DNA of 64,000 nucleotides, from contig JACKEY010000008.1 in NCBI GenBank assembly GCA_020632755.1, positions 1 through 64,000 of the forward strand. Reading direction: 5' to 3'. Origin of the DNA: Alphaproteobacteria bacterium. GTDB taxonomy: Bacteria; Myxococcota_A; UBA796; UBA2385. This document shows, in pieces, positions 17,780-26,750 of the stretch. Numbering within the stretch: position 1 is the stretch's first letter; every line of letters starts with the position of its first letter. The notes below the pieces were generated by a model. It saw nothing but the letters and a program-made list of their open reading frames with translations, was not told the origin of the DNA and ran no database searches. The position numbers and the translations under genes were made by a program.

Positions 17780-20458
17780 CTACACGCCGCGCACCAGCCG
17801 CAGGCCCAGGTAGTACCCGCGCACGTTGGTGCCCGTGGCATCGCGCCGGGCGGCCCGGGAGTGGTCGCTGTGGCTGTTCCACGAGCCCCCGCGGATGCCG
17901 CACATGTCGGGCGAGCCGTCGGGGTGCTGGGTGTAGCCGAAGCGCCCGTCCACGACGACGGGGCCGGACGGGTGGGGGTGATCGAGGCACCAGACCATCG
18001 CGTGGCCCGACAGGCCACGCACTCCGTAGGGGCTCTCGTCGACGGGGAAGGTGGTGACCGGCTGGGGCAGCAGCTCGCCCGCCACGGACTGCCGCGTCAT
18101 GCACCAGCTGGCGTCGAACACGTCGCCCCAGGGGAAGAACCGGCCGTCGACACCGCGGGCGGCCTTCTCGTGTTCGATCTCCCAGGGCAGCCGCCACGGC
18201 AGGCCGGTGCGTGCCGCGAGCCAGGCCGCGCAGGCCTGCGCTCCCTCGAGGTCGATCATGATGACCGGCGAGTCGGGCAGCCACTCGTCGCCGTCGGCGT
18301 CGGGGCCGACCCGGAAGCCGCCCGTCGGCGTGCGGTGGTAGACCACGGCGCCGCCGCCGGCCTTGTCCTTCGACAGGTGTTCCTTGGGCGCGTGGCGCAG
18401 GGCGAGCGCTTCGTGCCCCTGGGCGACGAGATCGTCCAGGAACGCGATGTAGTCGGCGTTGGTCACGTGGAAGCGCCGGGCGACGAAGCCGTCGAGCCAC
18501 ACCCGGGCCGTGGGGAAGGGCCCCTGGGCCGCCGGATCGCCGCCGATCCGCGTCCAGCCGGCCGGCACGTAGCAGTCGTCGGGGCCGACCCGGTCGGCCG
18601 GCAGCAGGCGCACCGGGGCCGGTGCGGAGCCGCCGGGCGGCACGCCGTCCCAGTGGGCACCGCGGCGGATCTCGACCGGGTAGGACACCGGCGCCATGCC
18701 CTCGGCTTCGATCCGCAGCAGGTAGCTGCCCATCGGCAGCGGCACCTCGACCAGCGGTGTCGTGCCGAGCGCGCGCACGGGCTCGGCCACCAACCGGCGG
18801 TTGTGGGCGACGTAGCGGAACAGGTGCACCCGGGCGCCGGCCGGCTCGGTGACCAGGGTCAGCGCGCCCGTGCCCTGCAGCCAGGCCGCGTGGGCACCGG
18901 TGTCGTGGATGCGCAGCAGGGCCTCGAACCGGGCCGCCTCCTCGGTGCGACGGGCCTCCTCGGCCGCCGCGTGCAGGCCCTGGTAGTGATCGGCCAGCAG
19001 GGCGTTGGCTTCTGGCAGATCGGGGCACAGCTCCAGCGCCGTCTGCACGATCCGCAGCACGTGAACGGTCTCGACCTCGGCCCGCCGCTCCTTCTCGGAG
19101 GCCTCGTCCTGCAGCCGCCAGGCCGGCGCCTTCGCCTCCTCGGGCTCCCAGGGATCGACGCCGGCGAGAAGGTCGTCCGCCTCGGCCCGCAGCCGCTCGG
19201 CCTGTGCGCGCAGGGCGCCGATCGCCGGGTAGCGGGCACGCGCCTCGGCCACCTTGGCCAGCGCCTCCTCCTGGGCCCGCACGCCGTCGAGCCAGTCGCC
19301 CACCGCCGCGGCCAGCGCCGCCGCGTCCGGGTAGCGCCCGGCGGGCTCGGGCTGCAGGCAGCAGATCGCGACGTCCTGCAGCGCATCGGGCAGCGGGCGA
19401 CCGCGATCGTCCATGGCCGGCACGTCGGGCGCGGGACCCAGCGCCAGGCGCCGCAGCAGGCCCTCGGCCCCGTCGGCGCCGACCATGCGGGCCCGCCCGG
19501 TGAGCAGGTGCTCGAGCACGCGCCCCAGGGCGTAGACGTCGGCGGCCGGACCCAGCCGGTCGACCTCGCCGCGGGCCTGTTCGGGCGACATGTAGGCCGG
19601 GGTGCCGGCGATGGCGCCCTGACGCGTGCGGCCGGGGTCGCCCTCGGGCAGCAGCCGCTGGCCGGTCGCCGGCGCCGGGGCGGGCTCGTCGTCGACGCTG
19701 CCGACGCGCTTCATCAGGCCCCAGTCCAGCACCAGCACCTGGCCGAAGGGGCCGACCATGATGTTGTCGGGCTTCAGATCGCGGTGGATGACGCCCTGGG
19801 CATGGGCCTGGGCGACGGCTTCGCAGACCCGCCGGAAGGCGTCGACCAGCCGCCGCAGCGTGCCGTCTTCGCTGGCCGGGCCGTCCCCGTGGAACTCGCG
19901 GATGACGCGCCCCAGGGTGCGACCCTGGACCTTGGTCATGGTGTAGAACAGCCGCCCGTCGGCCAGCCGCCCCAGATCGTGCACGGGCACCAGGCCCGGG
20001 TGCTCCAGCCGGGCCATGACGCGGGCCTCGGCGACGAAGCGGTGCGCCAGCAGCAGCTTCTCGGCCGGGTCGTGGACCAGCACCTTCATGGCCAGCTCGC
20101 GATCGAGCTCGCGGTCGTGCACGGCGAAGACGACCGAGGTGGCGCCGCGGCCCAGGAGCCGCCGGGCTTCGTACCGCGGGTGCTCGGGCGGGTGGGCGCC
20201 GCCGACGCGATCCCCGACGGCGGGGGGCGGGGCGAGGGTCGGGCTGTCGCCGCTGGCCGAGGGCGCATAGGCCAGGGTGGGCGAAGGCGAGAGGGCGTCG
20301 AAGGACCCGCCGAAGGACCCGTCCGAGGTCTGGCCCGTCTGCAGCCAGGTCGCCGGCGCCCCGAAGGCCGCCCGGCTCACCAGCGCGCCGACCGCCTCGC
20401 GCACCTCTCCGTCCAGCTCGTAGCGGGTGCAGAGGTCGTCGAGGAGGTCGTCGAGCAC
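17780..20458 (-). CDS. Ser/Thr protein kinase with C-terminal FGE/SUMF1 domain
   Basis: 892 residues from GTG. An N-terminal linker of about 95 residues precedes a complete kinase (Gly loop GRGATSVVF, Lys125, HRDLKPDN with Asp227, DWG Asp245 in place of DFG, APE-type SPEQ). A helical region, a PEGA-like segment (TLVTEPAGARVHLFRY) and a formylglycine-generating-enzyme-like domain (about 640-890: GAQACAAWLAARTGLPWRLPWEIEHEKAARG... IRGGSWNSHSDHSRAARR...GLRLV) follow. Such kinase-SUMF1 fusions resemble Pkn1 of several phyla; the SUMF1 part is generally a ligand-binding rather than a sulfatase-maturing domain. No membrane segment was found. TAGGCT at 20488-20493 is a candidate -10. Confidence 0.88.
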   Translation of the reverse strand: MLDDLLDDLCTRYELDGEVREAVGALVSRAAFGAPATWLQTGQTSDGSFGGSFDALSPSPTLAYAPSASGDSPTLAPPPAVGDRVGGAHPPEHPRYEARRLLGRGATSVVFAVHDRELDRELAMKVLVHDPAEKLLLAHRFVAEARVMARLEHPGLVPVHDLGRLADGRLFYTMTKVQGRTLGRVIREFHGDGPASEDGTLRRLVDAFRRVCEAVAQAHAQGVIHRDLKPDNIMVGPFGQVLVLDWGLMKRVGSVDDEPAPAPATGQRLLPEGDPGRTRQGAIAGTPAYMSPEQARGEVDRLGPAADVYALGRVLEHLLTGRARMVGADGAEGLLRRLALGPAPDVPAMDDRGRPLPDALQDVAICCLQPEPAGRYPDAAALAAAVGDWLDGVRAQEEALAKVAEARARYPAIGALRAQAERLRAEADDLLAGVDPWEPEEAKAPAWRLQDEASEKERRAEVETVHVLRIVQTALELCPDLPEANALLADHYQGLHAAAEEARRTEEAARFEALLRIHDTGAHAAWLQGTGALTLVTEPAGARVHLFRYVAHNRRLVAEPVRALGTTPLVEVPLPMGSYLLRIEAEGMAPVSYPVEIRRGAHWDGVPPGGSAPAPVRLLPADRVGPDDCYVPAGWTRIGGDPAAQGPFPTARVWLDGFVARRFHVTNADYIAFLDDLVAQGHEALALRHAPKEHLSKDKAGGGAVVYHRTPTGGFRVGPDADGDEWLPDSPVIMIDLEGAQACAAWLAARTGLPWRLPWEIEHEKAARGVDGRFFPWGDVFDASWCMTRQSVAGELLPQPVTTFPVDESPYGVRGLSGHAMVWCLDHPHPSGPVVVDGRFGYTQHPDGSPDMCGIRGGSWNSHSDHSRAARRDATGTNVRGYYLGLRLVRGV

Positions 20459-20560
20459 GGCCGGGCCACGCGAAGAGGGGAGCGCGCAGCCTACCGGAGC
20501 CGACCCGTCCGCGCCTCGCCCACGCCCGGAGACGCGGCTCCGCCGGGATTCCTCACCGCG

Positions 20561-21310
20561 TCAGCAGGCCTGCCGGACCAGCTCCGCCAGCAGCCCGTCG
20601 AGGGCGATGAGCTCGACCCGCAGGGCGGGGTCCTCGACCACCAGCAGCACGCGCTGGAGCTCCTTCTGCAGACCGACCAGCTGCCCCTCGAGCGCCCACT
20701 GGCCCCCGGTCGCCTTGGCGAGCGTGTCGGCGGCGGTCGTGATGCGGGCCACGGTGTCGGCGTCGTAGGCCGCGACCAGGCCCTCGATCTGGTCGACCAG
20801 CACGCGGGTCTCGCCGATCGGGTCGGCGCTGTCGCGCAGCGCCGCGGCCGTGGTCAGTCCGACCAGCGGGCGGTCGAGGTTCCGCCCGGCGGCGGGCAGC
20901 GGCAGGGCATCGACCCCCAGGTCGCGGAGCACGGCGACGTGGGCGTCGACTCCAGCCTTCACGGCGGACAGGGCGGGGTCGTCGTGCCGGGCCAGCACCT
21001 GCTGCAGGACCAGCGGGACCTGGACCATGCTGCGGTTGTAGGGGCAGTCCGAGATGATCGACGCCGCGGCATCGCGGGCCTGTCGCTGCTGGTCGGGGGT
21101 CAGCTGCGCGAAGTCCCCGTGGATGCGCTGGAGTGAGCCCGTCGCCGGCTCGGCTCCTTCGTGGGCGAGGGCGTGGGACCACGCCGCAAGGGCATCGGGC
21201 GGGGGAGAGGGCCAGGCGTCCGCCGTGGCAGCGACGTCCACTGTGGCGGCGGCAGGGTGGCAGCCAGCGAGGAGGCCCACGACGGCCAGTGCGAGGAGGC
21301 GGAATGTCAT
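20561..21310 (-). CDS. Lipoprotein, third gene of the BlaI-M56 operon
   Basis: 249 residues. The signal peptide MTFRLLALAVVGLLAGC ends in a strong lipobox; the rest is Ala-rich, helical and probably a small helical bundle. Its ATG overlaps the stop of the M56 peptidase gene by 4 bp (ATGA, 21307-21310), so it is translated from the same message. No family was recognised. Because the peptidase lacks the usual extracellular penicillin-sensor domain, this lipoprotein could be a partner that senses or is processed; that is inference only. Confidence 0.72.
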   Translation of the reverse strand: MTFRLLALAVVGLLAGCHPAAATVDVAATADAWPSPPPDALAAWSHALAHEGAEPATGSLQRIHGDFAQLTPDQQRQARDAAASIISDCPYNRSMVQVPLVLQQVLARHDDPALSAVKAGVDAHVAVLRDLGVDALPLPAAGRNLDRPLVGLTTAAALRDSADPIGETRVLVDQIEGLVAAYDADTVARITTAADTLAKATGGQWALEGQLVGLQKELQRVLLVVEDPALRVELIALDGLLAELVRQAC

Positions 21311-22179
21311 GGCAGCAGCTCCAGGGGCAGGCAGCCCTCGCTGGGGGGAGGAGGGGCCCAGGCGGCCCAGGCAGACAGGGTGGGCAGGGAGGCGATGGCG
21401 AGGACGCCGGCAGCCAGGACCGCCGGCCAGCGGCGGGCGCCGCGGCGGGCCGGTCCCAGGATGGCCCGCACCCGCAGGGCCGTGACCGAGGCGCCCAGCG
21501 CCAGGCCGGCCGCCGGACCCCGGGCCAGGGAGAGCAGCTGGCGGGCGTAGGTGCTGGGCACGACCCCCGCGGCGAGCACGCGGTCGTCGGCGGCGCGCTC
21601 GGCTTCCAGGGCCAGCGCCCGGCGCCCCCACCAGCAGAGCGGGTGGAACCAGAACAGGGCGCAGACCCCCCAGGCGCCGACGTGCACCCACCAGTCCCCG
21701 CGGGCGCGGTGGGCCCGCTCGTGCAGCAGGGCGGCCCGGCGGTCCGCGGGGTCCCAGGCGAGCGCGGCGGCGGGCATCAGCACGGTACCGGCGAAGGTGA
21801 GCGGCACGTCGACGGCATCGGTCCAGACCACGTCTCCTTCGACGCGCCCCGCGTGCCGGGCCCGCAGCAGCAGGAAGATGCCGCGCCCGAGCGGCGCCAG
21901 CACGGCGAGGACCCCGACGGCCCAGATGCCGAGCGCCGTCCAGCAGGCCGCGGGCGACAGGGACAGGGCCAGGCCGGACCCGCGCGAGGCCCACGAAAGG
22001 CCCGCAACCGCCGGCAGGCTGGCCAGCGCGCAGGCCCACAGGGCATGGCGGGCCGAGGCGCTTGCCGGCTGCAGCGCGCGGGCGGCGAGGGCCGCGGCCG
22101 CCAGCACGACCGTGGCCTTCAGCCCGGCGTCGGCGATCACCCCCAGGGCGACCGCCGAGGCATCGACGACGATGCTCAT
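21307..22179 (-). CDS. M56 (BlaR1/MecR1-type) membrane metallopeptidase without a sensor domain
   Basis: 290 residues with four to five membrane segments. The zinc motif HERAH (153-157) and the downstream acidic ligand in ALEAERAADDRVL are intact. BlaR1 and MecR1 are about 600 residues with a C-terminal penicillin-binding sensor; this protein ends shortly after its last helix (LAAGVLAIASLPTLSAWAAW), so the sensor is absent. Its ATG overlaps the stop of the blaI-like gene (ATGA, 22176-22179). By family logic it would inactivate the upstream repressor by proteolysis in response to an envelope signal that is not necessarily a beta-lactam. Confidence 0.85.
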   Translation of the reverse strand: MSIVVDASAVALGVIADAGLKATVVLAAAALAARALQPASASARHALWACALASLPAVAGLSWASRGSGLALSLSPAACWTALGIWAVGVLAVLAPLGRGIFLLLRARHAGRVEGDVVWTDAVDVPLTFAGTVLMPAAALAWDPADRRAALLHERAHRARGDWWVHVGAWGVCALFWFHPLCWWGRRALALEAERAADDRVLAAGVVPSTYARQLLSLARGPAAGLALGASVTALRVRAILGPARRGARRWPAVLAAGVLAIASLPTLSAWAAWAPPPPSEGCLPLELLP

Positions 22180-22559
22180 CGGCCCTCCTGCCGGGCCTTG
22201 CGGATGAGCGCCTCGAGCTCGTCGAGCTCGTCCTCGCCCAGGTCCGACATCTCGATGAGCGCGACGGCGGCCTTGGCCGGCGACCCTCGGAAGAAGGACG
22301 AGACCACCTTGCCGAGTGCCGAGGTCCGGGCGTCTTCCCGCGGCACCGTCGGGTGGAAGACGTAGCGGGGACCGTCGGCGATGTGGGCCAGGTGGCCCTT
22401 GCGCTCGAGGGTGGCCAGGTGTGCGCGGACCGCCGAGTAGCCCGGCGCGTCGTCCATCTCGTCGCGCACCTGGGCCGCTGTGGCGCGGCCCAGGCGGTAG
22501 ACGATGTGCATGATCTGCCGCTCGCGACGGCTCAGCTGCAGGAGGTCGGTGTCGTTCAT
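22176..22559 (-). CDS. BlaI/MecI-family winged-helix repressor
   Basis: 127 residues. The N-terminal winged helix (LSRRERQIMHIVYRLGRATAAQVRDEM...YSAVRAHLATLERKGHLAHIADGPRYVFHP) is typical of BlaI/MecI, with a helical dimerisation tail. It heads a three-gene operon (repressor, M56 peptidase, lipoprotein) with 4-bp overlaps. A perfect inverted repeat lies 9 bp upstream of its ATG, which fits autoregulation. Confidence 0.88.
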   Translation of the reverse strand: MNDTDLLQLSRRERQIMHIVYRLGRATAAQVRDEMDDAPGYSAVRAHLATLERKGHLAHIADGPRYVFHPTVPREDARTSALGKVVSSFFRGSPAKAAVALIEMSDLGEDELDELEALIRKARQEGR

Positions 22560-22568
22560 GCTGGTTTC

Positions 22569-22583
22569 TTAGCATGCTGCTAA
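22569..22583. promoter_or_regulatory. Candidate BlaI-type operator
   Basis: TTAGCA-TGC-TGCTAA is a perfect 6-bp inverted repeat with a 3-bp spacer inside an AT-rich patch between the repressor gene and the dehydrogenase gene. BlaI and MecI bind short dyads overlapping their own promoter, so this is the expected position. The sequence differs from the staphylococcal TACA/TGTA operator. Confidence 0.65.
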
Positions 22584-22608
22584 AAAATCCGCACCCCCTG
22601 CTGTGCGA

Positions 22609-23595
22609 TCAGGCGACGACGCGCACGGCCGGCTGCGCGACGGGTTCGACCACCACGTCGCCGTGGCGGGCGGCCGCGGCCTGCAGGTGGGCGGCGACGA
22701 TCTCGTCGAGGGGGAACCGCGCGGTGAGCACGGGCGACAGCCAGCCCTCGGCCAGGCCGTCGCGCACCGCCTCGACCGCCTCGCGGCCATCGGGCGCGAT
22801 GCCGAACAGGGCGCGCTGGCTGCCCAGCAGGCGGGCGGCGGTCATCCAGGCGAACACGCCCAGGCTGATGAACAGGGTCAGGTAGCGGCCGCCGTCGGCC
22901 AGCGAGTGGCGGGCCCGGCCGAAGCCGGTGGCGTCGGCGATGTCGAGGATGACGTCGAAGGTGCCGTCCAGCGGGTCCTGGGCCTTGTAGTCGACGACCT
23001 CGTGGGCGCCGAGCCGCTGCATCAGGCCCAGGGTGTCGGCGCTGCCGGCGGCGGTGACGTGGGCGCCCAGGTGGCGGGCGACCTGGATGGCGAACCGGCC
23101 GACGCCGCCGGAGCCGCCCAGGATGAGCACGCGCTCGCCGGGCTGCACGTCGGCGACGGTGCGCAGGAAGTGCAGGGCGGTGCCGGCGCCGTACTGGCTG
23201 GCGGCGGCCTGGGCGGCGGAGATGCCCTCGGGACGGTGGGCCAGGCCGCTGTCCTCGGCGACGGCGATGCGCTCGGCCCAGGCGCCGGCCGGGGCGGCGC
23301 CGAACACGTCGTCACCGACCTCGAAGCGGGTGACGGAAGCGCCGACGGCGACGACGCGGCCGGCGAACATGGTGCCCTGGACGGACCGCTTGGGGCGGGT
23401 GACGCCCATCATCAGCCGGCCGAAGGGCGCCGAGACACCCGGGAAGTCGGCGGCCCGCAGCCGCAGGTCCCCCTGGTGGACGTGGGCGGCGTGCACTTCG
23501 ATCAGGACCTGATCGTCGGCGAGGACCGGCTCGGGCAGCTCGCGCAGCTCGAGGACGTGGGCGGGACCGTAGGTGGGGGTGAAGGCGGCGTGCAT
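22609..23595 (-). CDS. Zinc-free medium-chain dehydrogenase/reductase, quinone oxidoreductase type
   Basis: 328 residues. A GroES-like N-terminal domain (GPAHVLELRELPEPVLADDQVLIEVHAAHVHQGDLRLR) is followed by a Rossmann domain with the NADPH loop ILGGSGGVGRFAIQVARHLGA. The catalytic and structural zinc cysteines are lacking, as in the quinone oxidoreductase/zeta-crystallin branch. Substrate is unknown. It is divergent from a LysR regulator gene that shares its 89-bp intergenic region, a common regulator-target arrangement. Confidence 0.85.
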   Translation of the reverse strand: MHAAFTPTYGPAHVLELRELPEPVLADDQVLIEVHAAHVHQGDLRLRAADFPGVSAPFGRLMMGVTRPKRSVQGTMFAGRVVAVGASVTRFEVGDDVFGAAPAGAWAERIAVAEDSGLAHRPEGISAAQAAASQYGAGTALHFLRTVADVQPGERVLILGGSGGVGRFAIQVARHLGAHVTAAGSADTLGLMQRLGAHEVVDYKAQDPLDGTFDVILDIADATGFGRARHSLADGGRYLTLFISLGVFAWMTAARLLGSQRALFGIAPDGREAVEAVRDGLAEGWLSPVLTARFPLDEIVAAHLQAAAARHGDVVVEPVAQPAVRVVA

Positions 23596-23649
23596 GGGGT
23601 TCTCCGGGGTGGGTGTCGAGAACCTACGCAAACGTTCGCGTCTGGGAAA

Positions 23650-23677
23650 TTGCCCAAATCGGCAACATTGCTATACA
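23650..23677 (+). promoter_or_regulatory. LysR promoter with dyad TTGCC-N6-GGCAA
   Basis: TTGCC and GGCAA (23650-23665) form a perfect dyad of the LysR-box type between the two divergent genes. The same left arm gives TTGCCC as a possible -35, followed after 16 bp by TATACA (23672-23677), and the ATG of the LysR gene begins 7 nt later. The message would thus be nearly leaderless and the regulator would sit on its own promoter. Confidence 0.6.
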
Positions 23678-23684
23678 GAAACGC

Positions 23685-24566
23685 ATGGACTGGAACAGCG
23701 CGCAATTCGACTGGAACCGCCTGCGGGCCTTCCTGGTGACGGCGGAGGAGGGGTCGCTGAGCGCGGCCGCGCGGGCCCTGGGCTCGACCCAGCCGACGAT
23801 GGGCCGGCAGGTGGCAGCGCTCGAGGAGGAGCTCGGCGTCACGCTCTTCGAGCGGGTGGGCGCCCGGCTGGAGCTGACCGAGAGCGGCTTCGAGCTGCTG
23901 GAGCACGCCCGCCCGATGGGCCAGGCCGCCCTGCAGGTGTCGCTCGCGGCCGCCGGTCGGTCCGAGGTGATCGCCGGCGAGGTCTCGCTCACCGCCAGCG
24001 AGGCGATCAGCGCCTTCCTGCTGCCGCCCGTCCTGGCGGGCCTGCGCAGGACCCACCCCGGCATCCAGGTCGAGCTGGTCGCCAGCAACGTCGTGCGCGA
24101 CCTGCACCGCCGCGAGGCCGACATCGCCGTGCGCAACGCCCGGCCCACCTCGCCGGACCTGACGGCCCGTCGCCTCCCCGACCGCACCGGCGGCTTCTAC
24201 GCCAGCGCTGCCTACCTCGACCGGGTCGGTCCCCTCGACCGCCTCGCCGACCTCTCCCGCGCCGAGATCCTGGCCTTCGACCGCACCCCCGTCTTCGTCG
24301 ACATGCTGCGCGGCGCCGGTGCGGACGTCACCCCCGCCCACTTCCCCATCGCGTGCGGCAACCACCTGGTCCAGTGGCAGCTGTGCCGCCAGGGCCTCGG
24401 CCTGTGCGTGATGATGCACGACGTGGGCGACGCCGACCCCGCCGTCGTGCGCGTCGTCCCGGAGTTCGCGGTCCCCGTGCAGATGTGGCTGGTCTGCCAC
24501 CGCGAGCTGCGGACCAGCCGCCGGCTGCGCATCGTGTTCGACGCGCTGGCGGAGGGGTTGTCCTGA
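23685..24566 (+). CDS. LysR-family transcriptional regulator
   Basis: 293 residues. N-terminal winged helix (WNRLRAFLVTAEEGSLSAAARALGSTQPTMGRQVAALEEELGVTLFERV) followed by a periplasmic-binding-protein-like effector domain (GEVSLTASEAISAFLLPPVLAGL...). It is transcribed away from the dehydrogenase gene, the likely target. The start at 23685 was preferred over an upstream in-frame codon at 23613 because the latter would lie within the promoter dyad. Confidence 0.88.
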   Translation: MDWNSAQFDWNRLRAFLVTAEEGSLSAAARALGSTQPTMGRQVAALEEELGVTLFERVGARLELTESGFELLEHARPMGQAALQVSLAAAGRSEVIAGEVSLTASEAISAFLLPPVLAGLRRTHPGIQVELVASNVVRDLHRREADIAVRNARPTSPDLTARRLPDRTGGFYASAAYLDRVGPLDRLADLSRAEILAFDRTPVFVDMLRGAGADVTPAHFPIACGNHLVQWQLCRQGLGLCVMMHDVGDADPAVVRVVPEFAVPVQMWLVCHRELRTSRRLRIVFDALAEGLS

Positions 24567-24582
24567 GGCGAGGGAGGGCCGC

Positions 24583-25548
24583 TCAGCCGGGCTCGGTGCG
24601 GGCGGAACGCCAGGCGGTCGGCGGAAGGCCGCGCACGGCCTTGAACCGCCGGCTGAAGTGGGCCGTGTCCGAGAAGCCACAGGCGTAGCCGATCTCGGTG
24701 ATCGAGCAGTCGGGATCGAGGAGCATCGCCTCGGCCCGGAGCAGCCGCGCCTCCTCGACCGAGCGGGAGAAGGTGGTGCCCTCGAGCGCCAGCGCACGCT
24801 GCAGCGCCCGGCGGGAGTGCCCCAGGCGCCGCGCCACCTCGTCGATCGACCAGCGATGCGCGAGGTCACGCCCGACCTCCCGCACCACGCGCTCGGCGAC
24901 CCCGAGCCCCCGCGCGAGATCCGGCGCCTTCGACGCCTCGGCCAGGACCTCGTCCAGCCCGGGCGCCCACGCGCGGCGGGGCTGGAAGCGGCGCCAGGTG
25001 AACCGCCACCGGCTCGCGTCTCCGACGGGCACGGGACTCCGCAGCATGCCCTCCCGGAACACGGGAGCGGTGGGAGCATCGCTGCCCGGCAGCGTGGCCT
25101 CCAGCCCGATGCAGCCGACCTCCTCCAGCAGCTCCAGGTGCAGCCCCAGCACGAACAGGCTCTCCACCCGCGCCGGTCCCGGCCCTGCCCGGCTCTCGTG
25201 GCGAAGCTCCAGCACTCCCTCCCCCGACTCGAGCACCCGCACGTGGTGGTGGGAGTGGAAGAAGCGGTTCAGCCGCTGCTCCTTGTCGATGAGCGCCGGC
25301 ACGCTGGCCGAGTTCAACAGGGAGTAGACCAGGGGCTCGTCGACGTGCGCCAGCCGCCCGCGCGCCAGGCCCAGCAGGGCTTCGGGGCCGCCGAGACGCG
25401 CCACGGCCTGAAGCAACCGGCGCTGCTCGTCCCGTCCCACGGGGGCAGCACTGCCTCCGGGCTCCGACCCATCCGGCTCGTCGACCCCGTGGGCCCGCAG
25501 CCAGTCCCGGGCGAAGGCGCTGAGCTGGCCATGCAGCAGGACGGGCAA
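24583..25548 (-). CDS. AraC-family transcriptional regulator
   Basis: 321 residues from TTG at 25548, preceded by GGAGG. The C-terminal 95 residues hold the two HTH motifs (WSIDEVARRLGHSRRALQRALALEGTTF and DCSITEIGYACGFSDTAHFSRRFKAVRGLPPTAWR). The N-terminal 220 residues are an AraC-type sensing domain of the OruR/ArmR kind. It is divergent from an SDR gene 103 bp away and converges on the LysR gene; the SDR is a plausible target. Confidence 0.85.
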   Translation of the reverse strand: MPVLLHGQLSAFARDWLRAHGVDEPDGSEPGGSAAPVGRDEQRRLLQAVARLGGPEALLGLARGRLAHVDEPLVYSLLNSASVPALIDKEQRLNRFFHSHHHVRVLESGEGVLELRHESRAGPGPARVESLFVLGLHLELLEEVGCIGLEATLPGSDAPTAPVFREGMLRSPVPVGDASRWRFTWRRFQPRRAWAPGLDEVLAEASKAPDLARGLGVAERVVREVGRDLAHRWSIDEVARRLGHSRRALQRALALEGTTFSRSVEEARLLRAEAMLLDPDCSITEIGYACGFSDTAHFSRRFKAVRGLPPTAWRSARTEPG

Positions 25549-25651
25549 GGAGCCTCCGGGGCATGGGCGCCAGGATCCAACGGACTGGCGCGGAGCGACA
25601 AGGACCGGACGGCCCAGGGGGTCAGGTTCCCTTCGTCATCCCGGAGGAACC

Positions 25652-26398
25652 ATGACACAGCTCGCCCACCGCCGCGCCCTCGTCACCGGAGGCACCAGCG
25701 GCATCGGACTCGCCATCGCCCGCCAGCTCCGCGCCGCCGGCCTGGAGGTCGTCGTGTGTGGCCGCGACCCCGACCGACTGCAGCAGGCGCTGGACGCTGT
25801 GCCCGGACTGCGCGGCTTCACCGCCGATCTCGGCCACGCCGACCAGCGGCGGCGCCTGATCCAGGACACTGTCGACGAGCTCGGCGGGCTGGACCTGCTG
25901 GTCGCCAACGCGGCGGTCCAGCACGCCGTCGACTGGACCCGGCCGGCCCAGGACTTCGGTCGTCAGCTGGCCCGCGAGATCGAGGTCGACCTGGTGGCGC
26001 CCCTGCACCTGGCCGGTCTGGCGGTCCCGGCGCTGTCGGCCGCGCCGGGGCCCGCGTCCATCGTGTTCGTCACGTCGGTGCTGGCCGTCGCGCCCAAGGC
26101 GGTCGCCCCCGCCTACTGCGCGAGCAAGGCCGGGCTGCGGTCCGCCTGCGGCAGCCTGCGGGCGCAGCTCTCCCCGCTGGGCATCGACGTGGTCGAGCTG
26201 ATCCCGCCTGTCGTGGACACCGCGATGACCGAGGGCCGCGACCAGGCGAAGGTCCCGCCCCAGCTCGTCGCCGACGCGCTCGTCGCGGGGCTGCAGGGCC
26301 GCCGGCCGCGCATCGCGGTGGGCGCCGCGAAGCAGGCGCTGTGGCTGCATCGACTGGCGCCCGGCCTGCTCGAGGGCATGCTCATCGGCAAGGCCTGA
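25652..26398 (+). CDS. Short-chain dehydrogenase/reductase
   Basis: 248 residues with the classical SDR pattern: cofactor loop TGGTSGIGLAIA (residues about 12-23), NAAVQ, catalytic Ser in VFVTSVLAV, and YCASK with the catalytic Tyr and Lys. The C-terminus resembles DltE-type SDRs. GGAGG stands 5 bp before the ATG. It lies divergent to the AraC regulator, which may control it. Substrate is unknown. Confidence 0.88.
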   Translation: MTQLAHRRALVTGGTSGIGLAIARQLRAAGLEVVVCGRDPDRLQQALDAVPGLRGFTADLGHADQRRRLIQDTVDELGGLDLLVANAAVQHAVDWTRPAQDFGRQLAREIEVDLVAPLHLAGLAVPALSAAPGPASIVFVTSVLAVAPKAVAPAYCASKAGLRSACGSLRAQLSPLGIDVVELIPPVVDTAMTEGRDQAKVPPQLVADALVAGLQGRRPRIAVGAAKQALWLHRLAPGLLEGMLIGKA

Positions 26399-26415
26399 GC
26401 CCCGATCGGCGCGGC

Positions 26416-26748
26416 CTACTTCGGCGGCATGCCGCTGGCGTGGGCCCGGCCGACGCCGACCCACCAGGCCAGCGCCGCGTCGTCGATCACCGTGTCGCCG
26501 TCGACGATGAGCCAGCCGGTCATGGGCGTGTCGCCGCGCTTCATGGCGTCGGCGCCCGGCCGCGACCGCAGGGGATCGAAGTCCTCGCGGCTGCAGCGCA
26601 CGATGAGCCCGCCGCTGCTGGCGACCCCGCAGGCCATGTGACCGCCGATCATCCAGCCGATGCCGCCGAACATCTTCTTCTCGGTCAGCAGGGCCGCGTC
26701 GGCCAGCAGGTCGCGGACCCGCTCGGCCAGGGCTTCGTCATAGGCCAC
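26416..26748 (-). CDS. TfoX N-terminal-domain protein
   Basis: 110 residues from GTG at 26748, two bases after the TAG of the selenoprotein gene. The sequence YDEALAERVRDLLA...TEKKMFGGIGWMIGGHMACGV is the TfoX_N signature (KKMFGG); the ending has DAALAWWVGVGRAHASGMPPK, as usual for these stand-alone small proteins. Despite the name, stand-alone TfoX_N proteins are mostly uncharacterised and need not control competence. It is the last gene of the seven-gene operon. Confidence 0.8.
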   Translation of the reverse strand: MAYDEALAERVRDLLADAALLTEKKMFGGIGWMIGGHMACGVASSGGLIVRCSREDFDPLRSRPGADAMKRGDTPMTGWLIVDGDTVIDDAALAWWVGVGRAHASGMPPK

Positions 26749-26750
26749 GG

